Shown here in pieces: positions 14,053 through 21,921 of a stretch of DNA of 64,000 nucleotides; the first letter of the stretch is position 1, and every line of letters begins with the position of its first letter. Both the position numbers and the translations under genes were made by a program. Source of the stretch: an uncultured Clostridia bacterium (GTDB lineage: Bacteria > Bacillota > Clostridia > Oscillospirales > Acutalibacteraceae). Below the pieces are notes generated by a model, which had not been told where the DNA came from, made no database searches, and was given only the letters and a program-made list of their open reading frames with translations. Where the stretch lies: contig CANQVS010000011.1 in assembly GCA_947627345.1 (NCBI GenBank), positions 1 through 64,000 of the forward strand, in the 5' to 3' direction.

Positions 14053-14889
14053 CTATCGTTCATTCATTCTGAGTAAATAATCACAAATCGAACCCGGCGT
14101 TTGCGAACCGGCAAAATTGGAGCAGGAAGTAGGAACAATTGAACCGAGCTCGTACTGTCTGCCCTTTGTATAAAGCGCTCCCGCGAAATATTCGTTGCTG
14201 AGGCTGTCAGGCTTAATTCTGTCAAACATATTCGGCATACGGAAATGATAGTCAAAATATACAAGTCCCGCGGTACAAACCGTAGGAGCAAATCCCGAAA
14301 GAACAACCGCTCCTCCCGAAAACGGAAGAGTTTCACGAATTTGCTCGGGAGCAATTACAAGCGCACATTCAGAAAGGTTTTCGCGGTTATTTGTAACAAA
14401 CACCTCCGCCCCGAATTCCTCGGAAATTCTCTCGATTATTTCATCATATTCATCTATATTATCGCTGACAACTGTAATATTTCCACAGTATTTAATCAAG
14501 TCCTCTAACAAAGATGAACAGCTTGCAGACGCGTCAAACAATCCGACCTTGATTTTAGGAATTTCCCCTTTCAGCTTTGAAAGCACAAAAAGTCCCAAAT
14601 TGCACGCAAGCTGGATTTTAAACTCTGTGTTTTCAAATCTTTTAAACCCCATTTCTGCAGGTAAAACCACATCATCATTACATAGTAGATGATTCCTTTG
14701 AGCGCCGATTTCACCGTCGAGAGCATACCAATCAATTTGACCGTTCCTGTTTATATATGTAATATTTCTCAACACCACTCCGCGTGCGCTTTTGATATCG
14801 ACACGGATGGAGTTTCCGCGCAGTTTATTGAAAAAATTTTTATACCACTTATTCGTTTGTATGTTTTCTATAGTCAAAGCTGTAAGCAT
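14053..14889 (-). CDS. Conserved protein of unknown function upstream of greA
   Basis: A 278-residue soluble protein. I chose the ATG at 14889, preceded by GGGGGATAGTT, over one nine codons upstream. It has a middle region (about 115-190) with alternating strands and helices, KVGLFDASASCSSLLEDLIKYCGNITVVS and a second VIAPEQ segment, like a Rossmann-type nucleotide-binding fold, and a conserved-looking C-terminal SIVPTSCSNFAGSQTPGSICDYLLRM. I do not recognise the family. The gene is on the same strand as greA-lysS but separated by a 73-base gap. A shikimate-dehydrogenase-like fold is possible, but there is no clear glycine-rich loop. Confidence 0.65.
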   Translation of the reverse strand: MLTALTIENIQTNKWYKNFFNKLRGNSIRVDIKSARGVVLRNITYINRNGQIDWYALDGEIGAQRNHLLCNDDVVLPAEMGFKRFENTEFKIQLACNLGLFVLSKLKGEIPKIKVGLFDASASCSSLLEDLIKYCGNITVVSDNIDEYDEIIERISEEFGAEVFVTNNRENLSECALVIAPEQIRETLPFSGGAVVLSGFAPTVCTAGLVYFDYHFRMPNMFDRIKPDSLSNEYFAGALYTKGRQYELGSIVPTSCSNFAGSQTPGSICDYLLRMNER

Positions 14890-15047
14890 AACTATCCCCC
14901 GTTTTTCTGAATACATAATTATATGCTTTCTAAGTTTAAAAAATGAAATGTAAATTTTTTAAAAATTGCGTATTTTTACGCAATAATCAGCTAATTTGGC
15001 ATTGTAATTGCACAGCGCTGACTATAAAACTATGAAAAGGTGAAATT

Positions 15048-15089
15048 ATGAAAAAATTAAAGGGAACAAAATACTATGATTACGCTTAA
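15048..15089 (+). CDS. Possible 13-codon leader ORF of the tail/lysis module
   Basis: ATG at 15048 after AAAAGGTGAAATT starts MKKLKGTKYYDYA and stops with TAA inside the start of the next gene. The ribosome binding site is better than that of the following ATG at 15076 (AAGGG, 12 bases away), so translational coupling is plausible. It could also be chance. Confidence 0.35.
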   Translation: MKKLKGTKYYDYA

Positions 15090-16197
15090 AATATCTCCCG
15101 AGAAACATTTGACTTTGACAAATCATGCAAAGGTTTATCTGGGCGAGAATAAAATCGGGGATATAAACATTGTAGCGCCTGAAAAAATCTGCGGTAAAAG
15201 CATAAGAGATTTAAACTTTATTCTTTATGTTAACACAGAAGATAACTGCATTAAATACCCCCTCGAATTTGGAGAATTTTCCTGCATTAAAATTCCGATT
15301 ACAACCGATATAACCGAAACCGCAGGAGAAAAGGAAATGTATATCGAAATTTCGTTGGGCGGAGAAGTTTTAGGGAAAACAAACACGGTCGTTCTGAAAG
15401 TTCAACCTGTCATGTTATTAAATAAACAGGTTAAATCCCGAAGCGAGCTTGAAAATGAAATTAAGGAATTAATGGATATTATAAATCAAAATAAAGACGA
15501 TTTTAATTCAATCAAGGAGGCTATCGAGTATAAATATATAGAAATTCCCGATGACACGCCTACATCAGAGTACAGTAAATTTATTGACAAAATTAACAGC
15601 GACGCCGATTTAAGAAGAATAACCGAAGCATATGATTTTGATACTCTTCATATACCTGAAGGAACAACCCGTATAGGAAATTATTCGTTTTATTGCTCAA
15701 CATTTTCGCATATATACATTCCCGATTCTGTTACCAACTTACTTGGAAATCGCGCTTTTGCATACTCTAAAATTAAAAGTGTAACGGTCCCTGATACTGT
15801 AAAAAGAATAGACGGTAACTCTATTTTTTCAAACTGCGAAGAATTAACAAGCATAATAATCCCCGACTCTGTAACCTTTATTCAGAGCGGTCTATGCGGT
15901 TACAGTAAAAAACTAAAAACTGTAGCATTGCCCGGTAACTGTCAAATAGGCGGAGGATGTTTTGCACAATGCTACGAACTTGAATTTGTTACATTAGGAA
16001 AGGATTTTAATTCAGATTTAGATTTATCAAGCAGTACACTATACAGCGCTGAAACCATAGTCAGTTGGATTGAAGCTCTAAAAAACAGAACCGGCTACCA
16101 ACAGGCATATATTTTAACCATCGGATCTGTAAACCTTGCAAAAATCACTGATGAACAGAAAGCAATCGCAACCAATAAAAATTGGAATCTTGCATAG
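15076..16197 (+). CDS. Phage baseplate/tail-fibre-like protein with BspA-type leucine-rich repeats
   Basis: A 373-residue protein with three parts. Residues 1-115 are a beta-rich domain resembling the N-terminus of phage baseplate upper proteins (ITLKISPEKHLTLTNHAKV). About 120-150 is a coiled segment (RSELENEIKELMDIINQNKD). About 185-310 holds LRR_5 repeats with the IPDSVTxI pattern (IPEGTTRIGNYSFY, VPDTVKRIDGNSIF, IPDSVTFIQSGLCG). It is likely the receptor-binding or adhesive fibre of a tail-like particle. It is first of five co-directional genes leading to an endolysin. No tail tube, sheath, tape measure or capsid gene is present upstream. Confidence 0.75.
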   Translation: MITLKISPEKHLTLTNHAKVYLGENKIGDINIVAPEKICGKSIRDLNFILYVNTEDNCIKYPLEFGEFSCIKIPITTDITETAGEKEMYIEISLGGEVLGKTNTVVLKVQPVMLLNKQVKSRSELENEIKELMDIINQNKDDFNSIKEAIEYKYIEIPDDTPTSEYSKFIDKINSDADLRRITEAYDFDTLHIPEGTTRIGNYSFYCSTFSHIYIPDSVTNLLGNRAFAYSKIKSVTVPDTVKRIDGNSIFSNCEELTSIIIPDSVTFIQSGLCGYSKKLKTVALPGNCQIGGGCFAQCYELEFVTLGKDFNSDLDLSSSTLYSAETIVSWIEALKNRTGYQQAYILTIGSVNLAKITDEQKAIATNKNWNLA

Positions 16198-16213
16198 AAA
16201 GGAGAGATTTTAT

Positions 16214-16399
16214 ATGACAACAGAAACAAAAACAGTTAACCTCAGAAGATTAATCGCAGGCGAAGGTATGGTGATTACCGATAAAGAAACACAAACAATG
16301 CGTGTTAAAGAAATTTACCTCGCAAAAGGAGAGCACAAGGATAATTATATTGAAATTGACGAGAACACTCCTCTGCCAAAGGAAAGCCGGGAAATATAA
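16214..16399 (+). CDS. Small phage tail-associated protein, 61 residues
   Basis: Begins MTTETKTVNLRRLIAGEGMV, with GGAGAG nine bases before the ATG; an upstream in-frame extension exists but has no signal. It sits between the fibre gene and the XhlA-like gene, where phages of Firmicutes often have small XkdX-type or similar proteins. The sequence has one beta-rich segment ending KEIYLAKGEHKDNYIEID. The role is unknown. Its stop overlaps the next ATG by one base (TAATG). Confidence 0.65.
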   Translation: MTTETKTVNLRRLIAGEGMVITDKETQTMRVKEIYLAKGEHKDNYIEIDENTPLPKESREI

Positions 16400-16638
16400 T
16401 GACAACTCAAATTATCGTTGCTCTCATAGGGCTTATGGGCTCGGCAGCCGGTTCACTCTGCGGAATACTAATTAATACAAAACTTTCAAATTATCGAATT
16501 GGAGAGTTGGAAAAAAAGGTGGACAAGCACAATAACCTCATTGAGCGGATGTATAAGCTTGAGGAAAGGACAGATGTTGCAGAAGAAAAAATAAAGGTTG
16601 CAAACAATCGTATCGCAGATTTAGAACGAGGTGATTAG
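16399..16638 (+). CDS. XhlA-like membrane-anchored coiled-coil protein of the lysis module
   Basis: 79 residues: an N-terminal membrane segment (IIVALIGLMGSAAGSLCGIL) and a long amphipathic coiled coil (RIGELEKKVDKHNNLIERMYKLEERTD in outline). XhlA of PBSX-type elements acts with the holin in host lysis. Here the transmembrane helix is at the N-terminus, the reverse of classical XhlA, so 'hemolysin XhlA-like' is by context. It ends one codon before the holin GTG. Confidence 0.65.
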   Translation: MTTQIIVALIGLMGSAAGSLCGILINTKLSNYRIGELEKKVDKHNNLIERMYKLEERTDVAEEKIKVANNRIADLERGD

Positions 16639-16956
16639 GTGGGAATTGAACTTATATTCATTTTTCTGTTTATTGTAAGTGTGTTTACCACCCTGACAGT
16701 ACAAAGCATTAAGCACACACTTAATTCAATTAAATTTCCCGAAAATCTTTTAGCCGTTATAGTTTCAGCAGTTTTATCTGTATTCATTGTATTTTTATAT
16801 TGTTTATACAACAACATTCAAATTACAACTCAAATAATAATTGAGACTGTGGTACTTGTGTATCTTAGCTTTCTTGTCGCGACAAACGGCTACGATAAAG
16901 TTATTCAGACTATTAAACAGATTAAAAGTTTCAAGGACGGTGGGAACAATGGCTAA
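16639..16956 (+). CDS. Phage holin-like protein
   Basis: 105 residues starting at a GTG after CGAGGTGATTAG. Three hydrophobic segments (about 3-20, 34-55, 62-80) and a short charged tail KQIKSFKDGG fit a small holin that permeabilises the membrane for endolysin release. Its 3' end overlaps the endolysin start by eight bases, the usual holin-endolysin coupling. The family cannot be named more precisely. Confidence 0.7.
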   Translation: MGIELIFIFLFIVSVFTTLTVQSIKHTLNSIKFPENLLAVIVSAVLSVFIVFLYCLYNNIQITTQIIIETVVLVYLSFLVATNGYDKVIQTIKQIKSFKDGGNNG

Positions 16957-17824
16957 AGCTACGGCAAAGGAATTTTTAAATATTGCTAAAAATCTTGTTG
17001 GAACTGTCGGCGGTGATAAAATCCGAAATTGGTACAATAAAAACGTTGAAAATATCGGCTCGGGCAAATGGGCTTGGTGTTGCGCAACAATCGTTTACTG
17101 TGCGGTAAACGCGGGAGTACCAAAGGATATTATCACCCATACAGCCTCCTCGTCCGCTATGTTAAACTTCTTTAAAAGCAAGGAGCTTTTCCACGAAAGA
17201 AAAGGCTACACTCCAAAGCCGTCAGATATTATCCTGTTCGATTACATAGACGGCGACGGTATGCCCGCAAGCCATATCGGTATTGTTGAAAAAACAGCAG
17301 ACGGATATGTACACACAATCGAGGGAAACAGCGGAAACAAATCGGACGGAGAATGTGCGAGGTGGAAATACTCACTAACAAATTCAAGGATTGTCGGCTA
17401 CTGCACACCGAAATTTGCAAAATCAGAAAAAGCCGTCACTCTGAAAGAGAACGGCGCTATTTACAAATATGCTTATAAAGATGTCATCGGGAAAAGCTCT
17501 AAAAATTTAAAAAACCTTAAAAAAGGCGATAGAGTAAAGCTTGTCGAGAATACAGATGACGGCTACGGCTGGAGCAAGGTTAAATACGGGGATATATCAG
17601 GTTGGATGATGAATAAACATCTTAATGTTAAAGGTCTGTCAAGCTTTAAGAAATATACTCTTAAATCCGATACAAACGCATTTCTTATCGAAGATAAAGA
17701 GCTTTCCGATAAAGTAAAACTCAAAAAAGGTACAAAATACACCTTTATAAGTGAAATTGAAAAAGGTGATTACAAAGGCTATTCCTATATCAAAGCCAAC
17801 GGCAAGCATTATTATGTAAAGTAA
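16949..17824 (+). CDS. Endolysin: CHAP-type amidase/peptidase with SH3-like repeats
   Basis: 291 residues starting at ATG 16949 (GGTGGGAACA before it), not at the earlier in-frame codon. Residues 1-155 form a CHAP/NlpC-type cysteine hydrolase: WAWCCATIVYC with the catalytic cysteine, ASHIGIVE with the histidine, and HTIEGNSG supplying the third polar residue. Two SH3-like wall-binding repeats follow (about 165-225, GWSKVKYGDISGWM, and 232-291, ending KANGKHYYVK). No signal peptide is present, so export depends on the holin. A terminator follows at 17888. Confidence 0.9.
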   Translation: MAKATAKEFLNIAKNLVGTVGGDKIRNWYNKNVENIGSGKWAWCCATIVYCAVNAGVPKDIITHTASSSAMLNFFKSKELFHERKGYTPKPSDIILFDYIDGDGMPASHIGIVEKTADGYVHTIEGNSGNKSDGECARWKYSLTNSRIVGYCTPKFAKSEKAVTLKENGAIYKYAYKDVIGKSSKNLKNLKKGDRVKLVENTDDGYGWSKVKYGDISGWMMNKHLNVKGLSSFKKYTLKSDTNAFLIEDKELSDKVKLKKGTKYTFISEIEKGDYKGYSYIKANGKHYYVK

Positions 17825-17887
17825 TAGAGATTTTTATATAGAATAAAAAATAAAATTGTATTGACATTAATTTTATACTCTAAAAAC

Positions 17888-17923
17888 CCGTAACCTCCTT
17901 AATTGGAGGTTACGGACTTTTTC
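17888..17923 (+). terminator. Terminator after the endolysin gene
   Basis: CCGTAACCTCC, loop TTAATT, GGAGGTTACGG, then ACTTTTTCT. A strong hairpin closing the fibre-to-endolysin transcript. Confidence 0.85.
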
Positions 17924-18020
17924 TCATAGTCTGCTCTATTACTCGGAAAATAAAACCGTTGACGCTTTTGCCGTGTGTGGTTACGTGTTGTCCTTTCCGT
18001 TTAGATTTAATAATATCATT
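17910..18020 (-). pseudogene. Decayed ribbon-helix-helix antitoxin-like gene fragment
   Basis: The minus strand encodes KGQHVTTHGKSVNGFIFRVIEQTMRKSP and a stop, which resembles the C-terminal half of small phage/plasmid RHH proteins (pattern HAxxxGxSxNxFIxRAIxETM). Upstream in another frame is a lysine-rich stretch ending at a stop, so the gene is broken. The rest of 17825-18231 holds the terminator and no other recognisable feature. Confidence 0.4.
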
Positions 18021-18231
18021 AGCTTTTGCGCTCCTTTTTTACAGTTTCATTTTGCGCAGATTGCGCAGAAAAAGTCTTAGTTTTCAAACTCTCCTCTGCT
18101 AAAGCTTTTCTTTTTTTCACAGTCGCAATAGCATCATTCTACACATAATTTCTTATATTTTCCTTTAATGCAAAAAACGATAAATTTTTCACAACGAATA
18201 ACTCTGTATTTTATTTTAAGCTAATGAGAAA

Positions 18232-18867
18232 TTATATTAAATTATTTTTTATCTCCGCAAAACTATCGCAAACCGGCACTTTGCATTTATATAAAAGTTT
18301 AGGCGACTGCTGTCCGCAGGATAAAAGAACACAATCTGTTCCTAATGCAGTTGCAGTTTCATAATCGTGTACCGTATCTCCTATATACAAGGTTTTCTCC
18401 GGCACAAAGCCGTTTTCTTTCATATATCTTTTTCCTCGCAGTGTTTTGCTCTCCATAACAACACTATCAGTTCCGAGAATACTGTCAAAATAATGCTTTA
18501 TTCCAAACTTATCAGCATATTTTAAAATCTCGTCTGTTCGAAACGCCGAGAGCACAACCTGCTTGCAATTTTGCTTTTTAAATATATTTAGGATATTCTC
18601 AACACCGTTATTTACCCCAATTTTATACGAAAGCTCATTATAAAGAACTCCCCACTCCTTATCAAGCATTTCAATACTATGCCTTTTTAAATTGAAAATT
18701 TTGCTGTAAAAATTCACGATAGGCGTATCAATATTATCTCGATAGTATTCGAGGGTAATGGTTTTATAACGGTATTTTTTCAATAAAATATTTGTCGCCT
18801 CAAAAGCAACGAATGTGTCATTTAAAATTGTTCCGTTCCAATCCCAAAAAATATATTTATACTTCAT
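18232..18867 (-). CDS. HAD-superfamily phosphatase (phosphoglycolate phosphatase-like)
   Basis: A 211-residue HAD hydrolase: motif I FWDWNGTI with the nucleophilic aspartate, motif II VVLSAF (serine), motif III lysine around SKTLRGKRYM, motif IV LYIGDTVHDYETA. The cap is the helical C1 type. The DWNGT form of motif I defines a subgroup of Gph-like enzymes; the substrate is not predictable. It is a single gene on the minus strand in the accessory zone, with a weak ribosome binding site. Confidence 0.88.
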   Translation of the reverse strand: MKYKYIFWDWNGTILNDTFVAFEATNILLKKYRYKTITLEYYRDNIDTPIVNFYSKIFNLKRHSIEMLDKEWGVLYNELSYKIGVNNGVENILNIFKKQNCKQVVLSAFRTDEILKYADKFGIKHYFDSILGTDSVVMESKTLRGKRYMKENGFVPEKTLYIGDTVHDYETATALGTDCVLLSCGQQSPKLLYKCKVPVCDSFAEIKNNLI

Positions 18868-18888
18868 TTGAACCCCTTTAACGTATTT

Positions 18889-18987
18889 TTAATTCTTTTC
18901 GTTATCTTTTTCGTATTCCTTTATTAGTAACGGTTGAATTTGAGGATATATAAGTTTGTCCGGTAATTCATTAAACAATTCAATTTT
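18889..18987 (-). pseudogene. Fragment of a decayed gene
   Basis: After an in-frame TAG the minus strand reads KIELFNELPDKLIYPQIQPL and on through LIKEYEKDNEKN to a stop, with codon use like real genes here. There is no start or ribosome binding site. It looks like the last 32 codons of a lost protein that I cannot identify. The rest of the gap up to 19143 shows nothing. Confidence 0.35.
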
Positions 18988-19143
18988 CTATATTTCGCTG
19001 TAAAGTCGTTTTCAAAGATTTTGATTTAAGCGAAATATAGTTTTCCAGAGATTTCCTCAACGTCTATTGATTGCTTTAATGATAGAACATATTTTTTGAT
19101 AACACGATAGTTTTTCTAAAATTCATAAAACAAATAGAAATTG

Positions 19144-19911
19144 TTATTTTCTTGCTGTAAAAAACAATCTCGGAAAACGGAAAAGAATTTCTCCGTTATT
19201 CTGTATTTTATATTTTACTTTCAATTTATTATAAACATCATTTATAAATTCATCTGCGTCAGTTTTTGAAAGCTGTTCAAGATATGGCCGCAGTCCCGTT
19301 CCTTTGTACCATTCTATAATACTTTTACAGCTATGCATACGATGGCAATATGTAGTTTCCCATATTTCAAAATCGCTTGAAATATCCGAAAGCACATCGA
19401 AATATTCCTCGGCAGAAAGGTTGTTATATTGTCTTGGGACAACTTTATTTCTCCATTTATCCGTATTCACAAGCTCGTTTATAATGATATGGACAGGATG
19501 CTCAGCCTGCATAGGTATCTGCACAGCAAGTATTCCGTTTGGATTTAATAACGTCATCAGCTTTGGCAGTAACTCTCTGTGATTTTTAAGCCATTGAATA
19601 CAGGCGTTAGAGAAAACCACATCAAACTTTTCATTTACTTGGTTTAAATCTCCGTTAGCGTCAAGTTTGATAAACTCAATATCAGAATATAATTCCCTTG
19701 CCCTTTCAAGCATTTCATCGGAATTATCGGCACCAACTACTTTTGCATTTGGGAACTTATCTTTTAGCACCCTTGTGCTGTTGCCTAAACCGCAACCTAT
19801 ATCAATCACACTAAGAGGATTTTTTAATTCTATCCTGTCCGCTAAGTCAACAGCAGGTTGTGTTCTTTCCTTAATAAATTTTTCGTATTGTTCGGGACTC
19901 CATTCGGACAT
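19144..19911 (-). CDS. tam: SAM-dependent methyltransferase, trans-aconitate 2-methyltransferase-like
   Basis: 255 residues. Class I methyltransferase fold with motif I VIDIGCGLGNSTRVL, GADNSDEML at the acidic end of strand beta2, and FDVVFSNACIQWL at motif IV. The IQWL/VPRQY and late SIIEWYKGTGLRPYL segments are characteristic of Tam, which methylates trans-aconitate to protect aconitase. It has an AAGGAG ribosome binding site. It is the last gene of a run with the VOC and GNAT genes. The substrate assignment is by family resemblance only. Confidence 0.82.
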   Translation of the reverse strand: MSEWSPEQYEKFIKERTQPAVDLADRIELKNPLSVIDIGCGLGNSTRVLKDKFPNAKVVGADNSDEMLERARELYSDIEFIKLDANGDLNQVNEKFDVVFSNACIQWLKNHRELLPKLMTLLNPNGILAVQIPMQAEHPVHIIINELVNTDKWRNKVVPRQYNNLSAEEYFDVLSDISSDFEIWETTYCHRMHSCKSIIEWYKGTGLRPYLEQLSKTDADEFINDVYNKLKVKYKIQNNGEILFRFPRLFFTARK

Positions 19912-19944
19912 TTCTATCTCCTTATATAATTTGTTTACTTTTAA

Positions 19945-20316
19945 TCATTTTTTACACAAACAAAACGAATGTCCCGCAGGGTCAAAAAGAGTGACAAAAG
20001 TGTCTGCACCGTATTGATTTTTTGCTTTTACAGCGCCGAGTGATAAAGCTTTATCAACAGCGCTTTTTAAATCATCAACTTGAAAATCAAAGTGCATTTG
20101 CTTTTGTTGCCCGTCCTTTTTTTCAGGCCATATCGGAGGAATATAATTCTCTTCCTCAATAAAAAGAAAAACAATGCCGTTGGAACTGCAAACGGCGGGA
20201 CAGGAATACATTTCGCACATTTTCCAACCCAGCAAATCACTGTAAAATTTTTGAAGTTTTAATTCATCGTCGCAATCAACCATTACGTTTCCAAGTGATA
20301 TTTCTTTCATTATCAT
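19945..20316 (-). CDS. VOC-superfamily (glyoxalase/bleomycin-resistance-like) protein
   Basis: A 123-residue two-module beta-alpha-beta-beta-beta protein: LGNVMVDCDDELKLQKFYSDLLGWKM at the N-terminus and VDDLKSAVDKALSLGA followed by FVTLFDPAGHSFCLC at the C-terminus, the usual second-module metal-site region. Typical functions are dioxygenase, lyase or drug sequestration; none can be chosen. It starts 11 bases after the stop of the GNAT gene, so the two are co-transcribed. Confidence 0.88.
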   Translation of the reverse strand: MIMKEISLGNVMVDCDDELKLQKFYSDLLGWKMCEMYSCPAVCSSNGIVFLFIEEENYIPPIWPEKKDGQQKQMHFDFQVDDLKSAVDKALSLGAVKAKNQYGADTFVTLFDPAGHSFCLCKK

Positions 20317-20327
20317 AAATCACCTCG

Positions 20328-20771
20328 TCATATTTCCTTTACAAAACAAATTATTCTGTTTGCCTCTTTAAAACCTGAATTTTTATGAAACTTTCTGCTG
20401 ACTTCGTTATCAATTTCGCAATCACTCGCAAACTGCGTACATCTCATTTCCCTCGCCCACTTCTCACAACAACTCAAAAGCTTTTTCGCAAAGCCTTGGG
20501 TCCGATATTCTTCCTTTACAAAAATACCTTCCAAATATCCAACGGGACTGCTTTCTGTACCTTCAACATAATCGTGACGCAATCCGCATTGTGCAAAGCC
20601 TGCAATAACTTCATTAACGGTCATCAAATATACAACGCTGTTTTCATTTTCGACAACATCAGATAATTCATTAGTAAGTTCTTCCAAAGTATGGCTTGTC
20701 CACATCTGAACGGCTAATTCTGCAACTTCCTTTGCGTCCTCTGCCGTAGCCTTTCTAAACTCTGCTCTCAT
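20328..20771 (-). CDS. GNAT acetyltransferase of the aminoglycoside 6'-N-acetyltransferase (AAC(6')-I) type
   Basis: 147 residues. The stretch SSPVGYLEGIFVKEEYRTQG, then FAKKLL, EKWA and FASDCEIDN, SRKFHKNSGFKEANRIICF matches the AAC(6')-I subgroup, where QGFAKKLL is the acetyl-CoA loop and the tail FKEANRIICF is diagnostic. I chose the inner ATG (20771), with GAGAGG ten bases upstream, over one six codons earlier; either way it overlaps the preceding gene. Related chromosomal enzymes may not confer resistance. Confidence 0.85.
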   Translation of the reverse strand: MRAEFRKATAEDAKEVAELAVQMWTSHTLEELTNELSDVVENENSVVYLMTVNEVIAGFAQCGLRHDYVEGTESSPVGYLEGIFVKEEYRTQGFAKKLLSCCEKWAREMRCTQFASDCEIDNEVSRKFHKNSGFKEANRIICFVKEI

Positions 20772-21474
20772 AATTTTTAAACCTCTCATTTGACAGTCTG
20801 AAAAACAGATTTGGTGTTAAATTCTCGTCAACGCCTAATATTTGCGGGGTTGAATACCATATTAAATATTTTTCTAAATCTATAAAATCCTTTACCTTTA
20901 TATGCGCGCCGTCTCTAAGCAGTAATCCGTCACGGGCAAGTTTTTTTGCATTTAAATAAAACCTTGCGCCCGCAACATAAGTCTGATTTATATCTGTATT
21001 TATCTCACCGTTAGCTTTTGACGCGGTTACAACCTCATTGTTTTGAGAAAAAGTCGACAACATAACATAATTTGAAAAATCATCAATATCGCCGAGTAAA
21101 GAGCCTATAGGTTTATCCTCCCAGCTTGATTTTTCTTTTTTCAGCAAGTCCCACGATTTTAACTTTTTATCGGCAAGAATACTTTGAACATTATCCTTTG
21201 TTGTGCTGTGAACCATAACATCCGTTTCATATTCTCTCAAAGTCCTTTCGTTAAATTTATGATTTCCGTATAATTTTCTCGCAAGTATAATGTCCTTTTC
21301 CCGAACCTCTGTTATCACTTCAATGTTGGTGCCTCTATAGAAATCTATTAAATCGCAAAAATCATAGTACCAATACTTAAAATTCCTGCTGATTTTAAGA
21401 GTATATGTTGAATTTTCAAAACAGTTAAACTGCTTATATTTTTTTGAATCTGTCAGTATACATCTGATTTTCAT
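20755..21474 (-). CDS. Unknown protein with an ART/RNA-ligand-like core
   Basis: 239 residues, soluble. The segments VMVHSTTKDNVQSILADKKL, PIGSLLGDIDDFSNYVMLS and YVAGARFYLNAKKLARDGLL resemble the beta-H..T-x(n)-SIL-GL layout of ADP-ribosyltransferase-fold proteins such as DarT or Tpt1, followed by VRDGxHxKVKD. I cannot name a family with confidence. The 3' end overlaps the AAC(6')-like GNAT gene by 17 bases, so the two are coupled. The ribosome binding site is weak. A DarG-type macrodomain antitoxin is not present. Confidence 0.5.
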   Translation of the reverse strand: MKIRCILTDSKKYKQFNCFENSTYTLKISRNFKYWYYDFCDLIDFYRGTNIEVITEVREKDIILARKLYGNHKFNERTLREYETDVMVHSTTKDNVQSILADKKLKSWDLLKKEKSSWEDKPIGSLLGDIDDFSNYVMLSTFSQNNEVVTASKANGEINTDINQTYVAGARFYLNAKKLARDGLLLRDGAHIKVKDFIDLEKYLIWYSTPQILGVDENLTPNLFFRLSNERFKNYESRV

Positions 21475-21654
21475 TTTATCACACCCACATTTAATTATTT
21501 AAATTTTATCATAATAAAAATGATATATCAATCTGATTTTTCCATATGTCAGTAAATTTTGCTTCACATTTATGGCAAAAACGTGGCAAGAAAGTTTTTA
21601 AAACTTAAAAAATAATTATAAAATACTACGAATAAATGTAAAATAAAATAATAA

Positions 21655-21708
21655 AAAAGTCAGAATTTATCGGGCTTGGAGTTAAAAAACCATAATTACT
21701 GACTTTTT
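21655..21708. terminator. Bidirectional terminator-like hairpin
   Basis: AAAAAGTCAG and CTGACTTTTT form the arms of a long hairpin with an internal region of partial pairing (AATT). It lies directly beside the tRNA-end-flanked repeat at 21712. Confidence 0.55.
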
Positions 21709-21711
21709 CAA

Positions 21712-21862
21712 ATGGTCGAGGTGACATACCTAATATTTTATAAAACTTATACCCCGCCTGTTGGGGCGTGTAGCAAAGCTAAAAATTTCATAAACGCTCC
21801 TCGCTAAAAACCGTCCGCAGGACGCTTTTCTTAACGCTCGGCTTCAAGTCCTGTCGCCTCTT
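21712..21862. repeat. Repeat flanked by inverted copies of the tRNA-Pro 3' end
   Basis: The left end ATGGTCGAGGTGACA (21712-21726) is identical to the 3' end of the tRNA-Pro gene at 21921-21935. The right end GGCTTCAAGTCCTGTCGCCTC (21841-21861) resembles the T-arm and acceptor in the opposite orientation. Between them is a GC-richer segment with CCCCGCCTGTTGGGGCG and CCGTCCGCAGGACG hairpins. This fills most of the 21475-21921 gap; 21475-21650 shows no feature. Confidence 0.6.
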
Positions 21863-21876
21863 AGTTTTTTGATAGT

Positions 21877-21912
21877 ATATTAGGGAGTATCAAAAGATAC
21901 TCCCTAATATAT
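21877..21912. repeat. 16-bp perfect stem hairpin downstream of tRNA-Pro
   Basis: TATATTAGGGAGTATC and GATACTCCCTAATATA with loop AAAA. It ends ten bases from the tRNA 3' end. It has no clear T-tract on the minus strand beyond the loop, so a processing or termination role is uncertain. Confidence 0.6.
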
Positions 21913-21921
21913 AATAATTAA

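Noticed and set aside
16841..16948. N-terminal extension of the endolysin
   Set aside because: It is the holin gene read in another frame; the ATG at 16949 has its own ribosome binding site.
15000..17900. Complete prophage
   Set aside because: Only fibre, small tail, XhlA-like, holin and endolysin genes are present; no integrase, terminase, portal, capsid or replication genes.
18020..18120. GCGCAGATTGCGCAG palindromic words as an operator
   Set aside because: A single short repeat inside a lysine-rich decayed frame; no promoter or gene depends on it.
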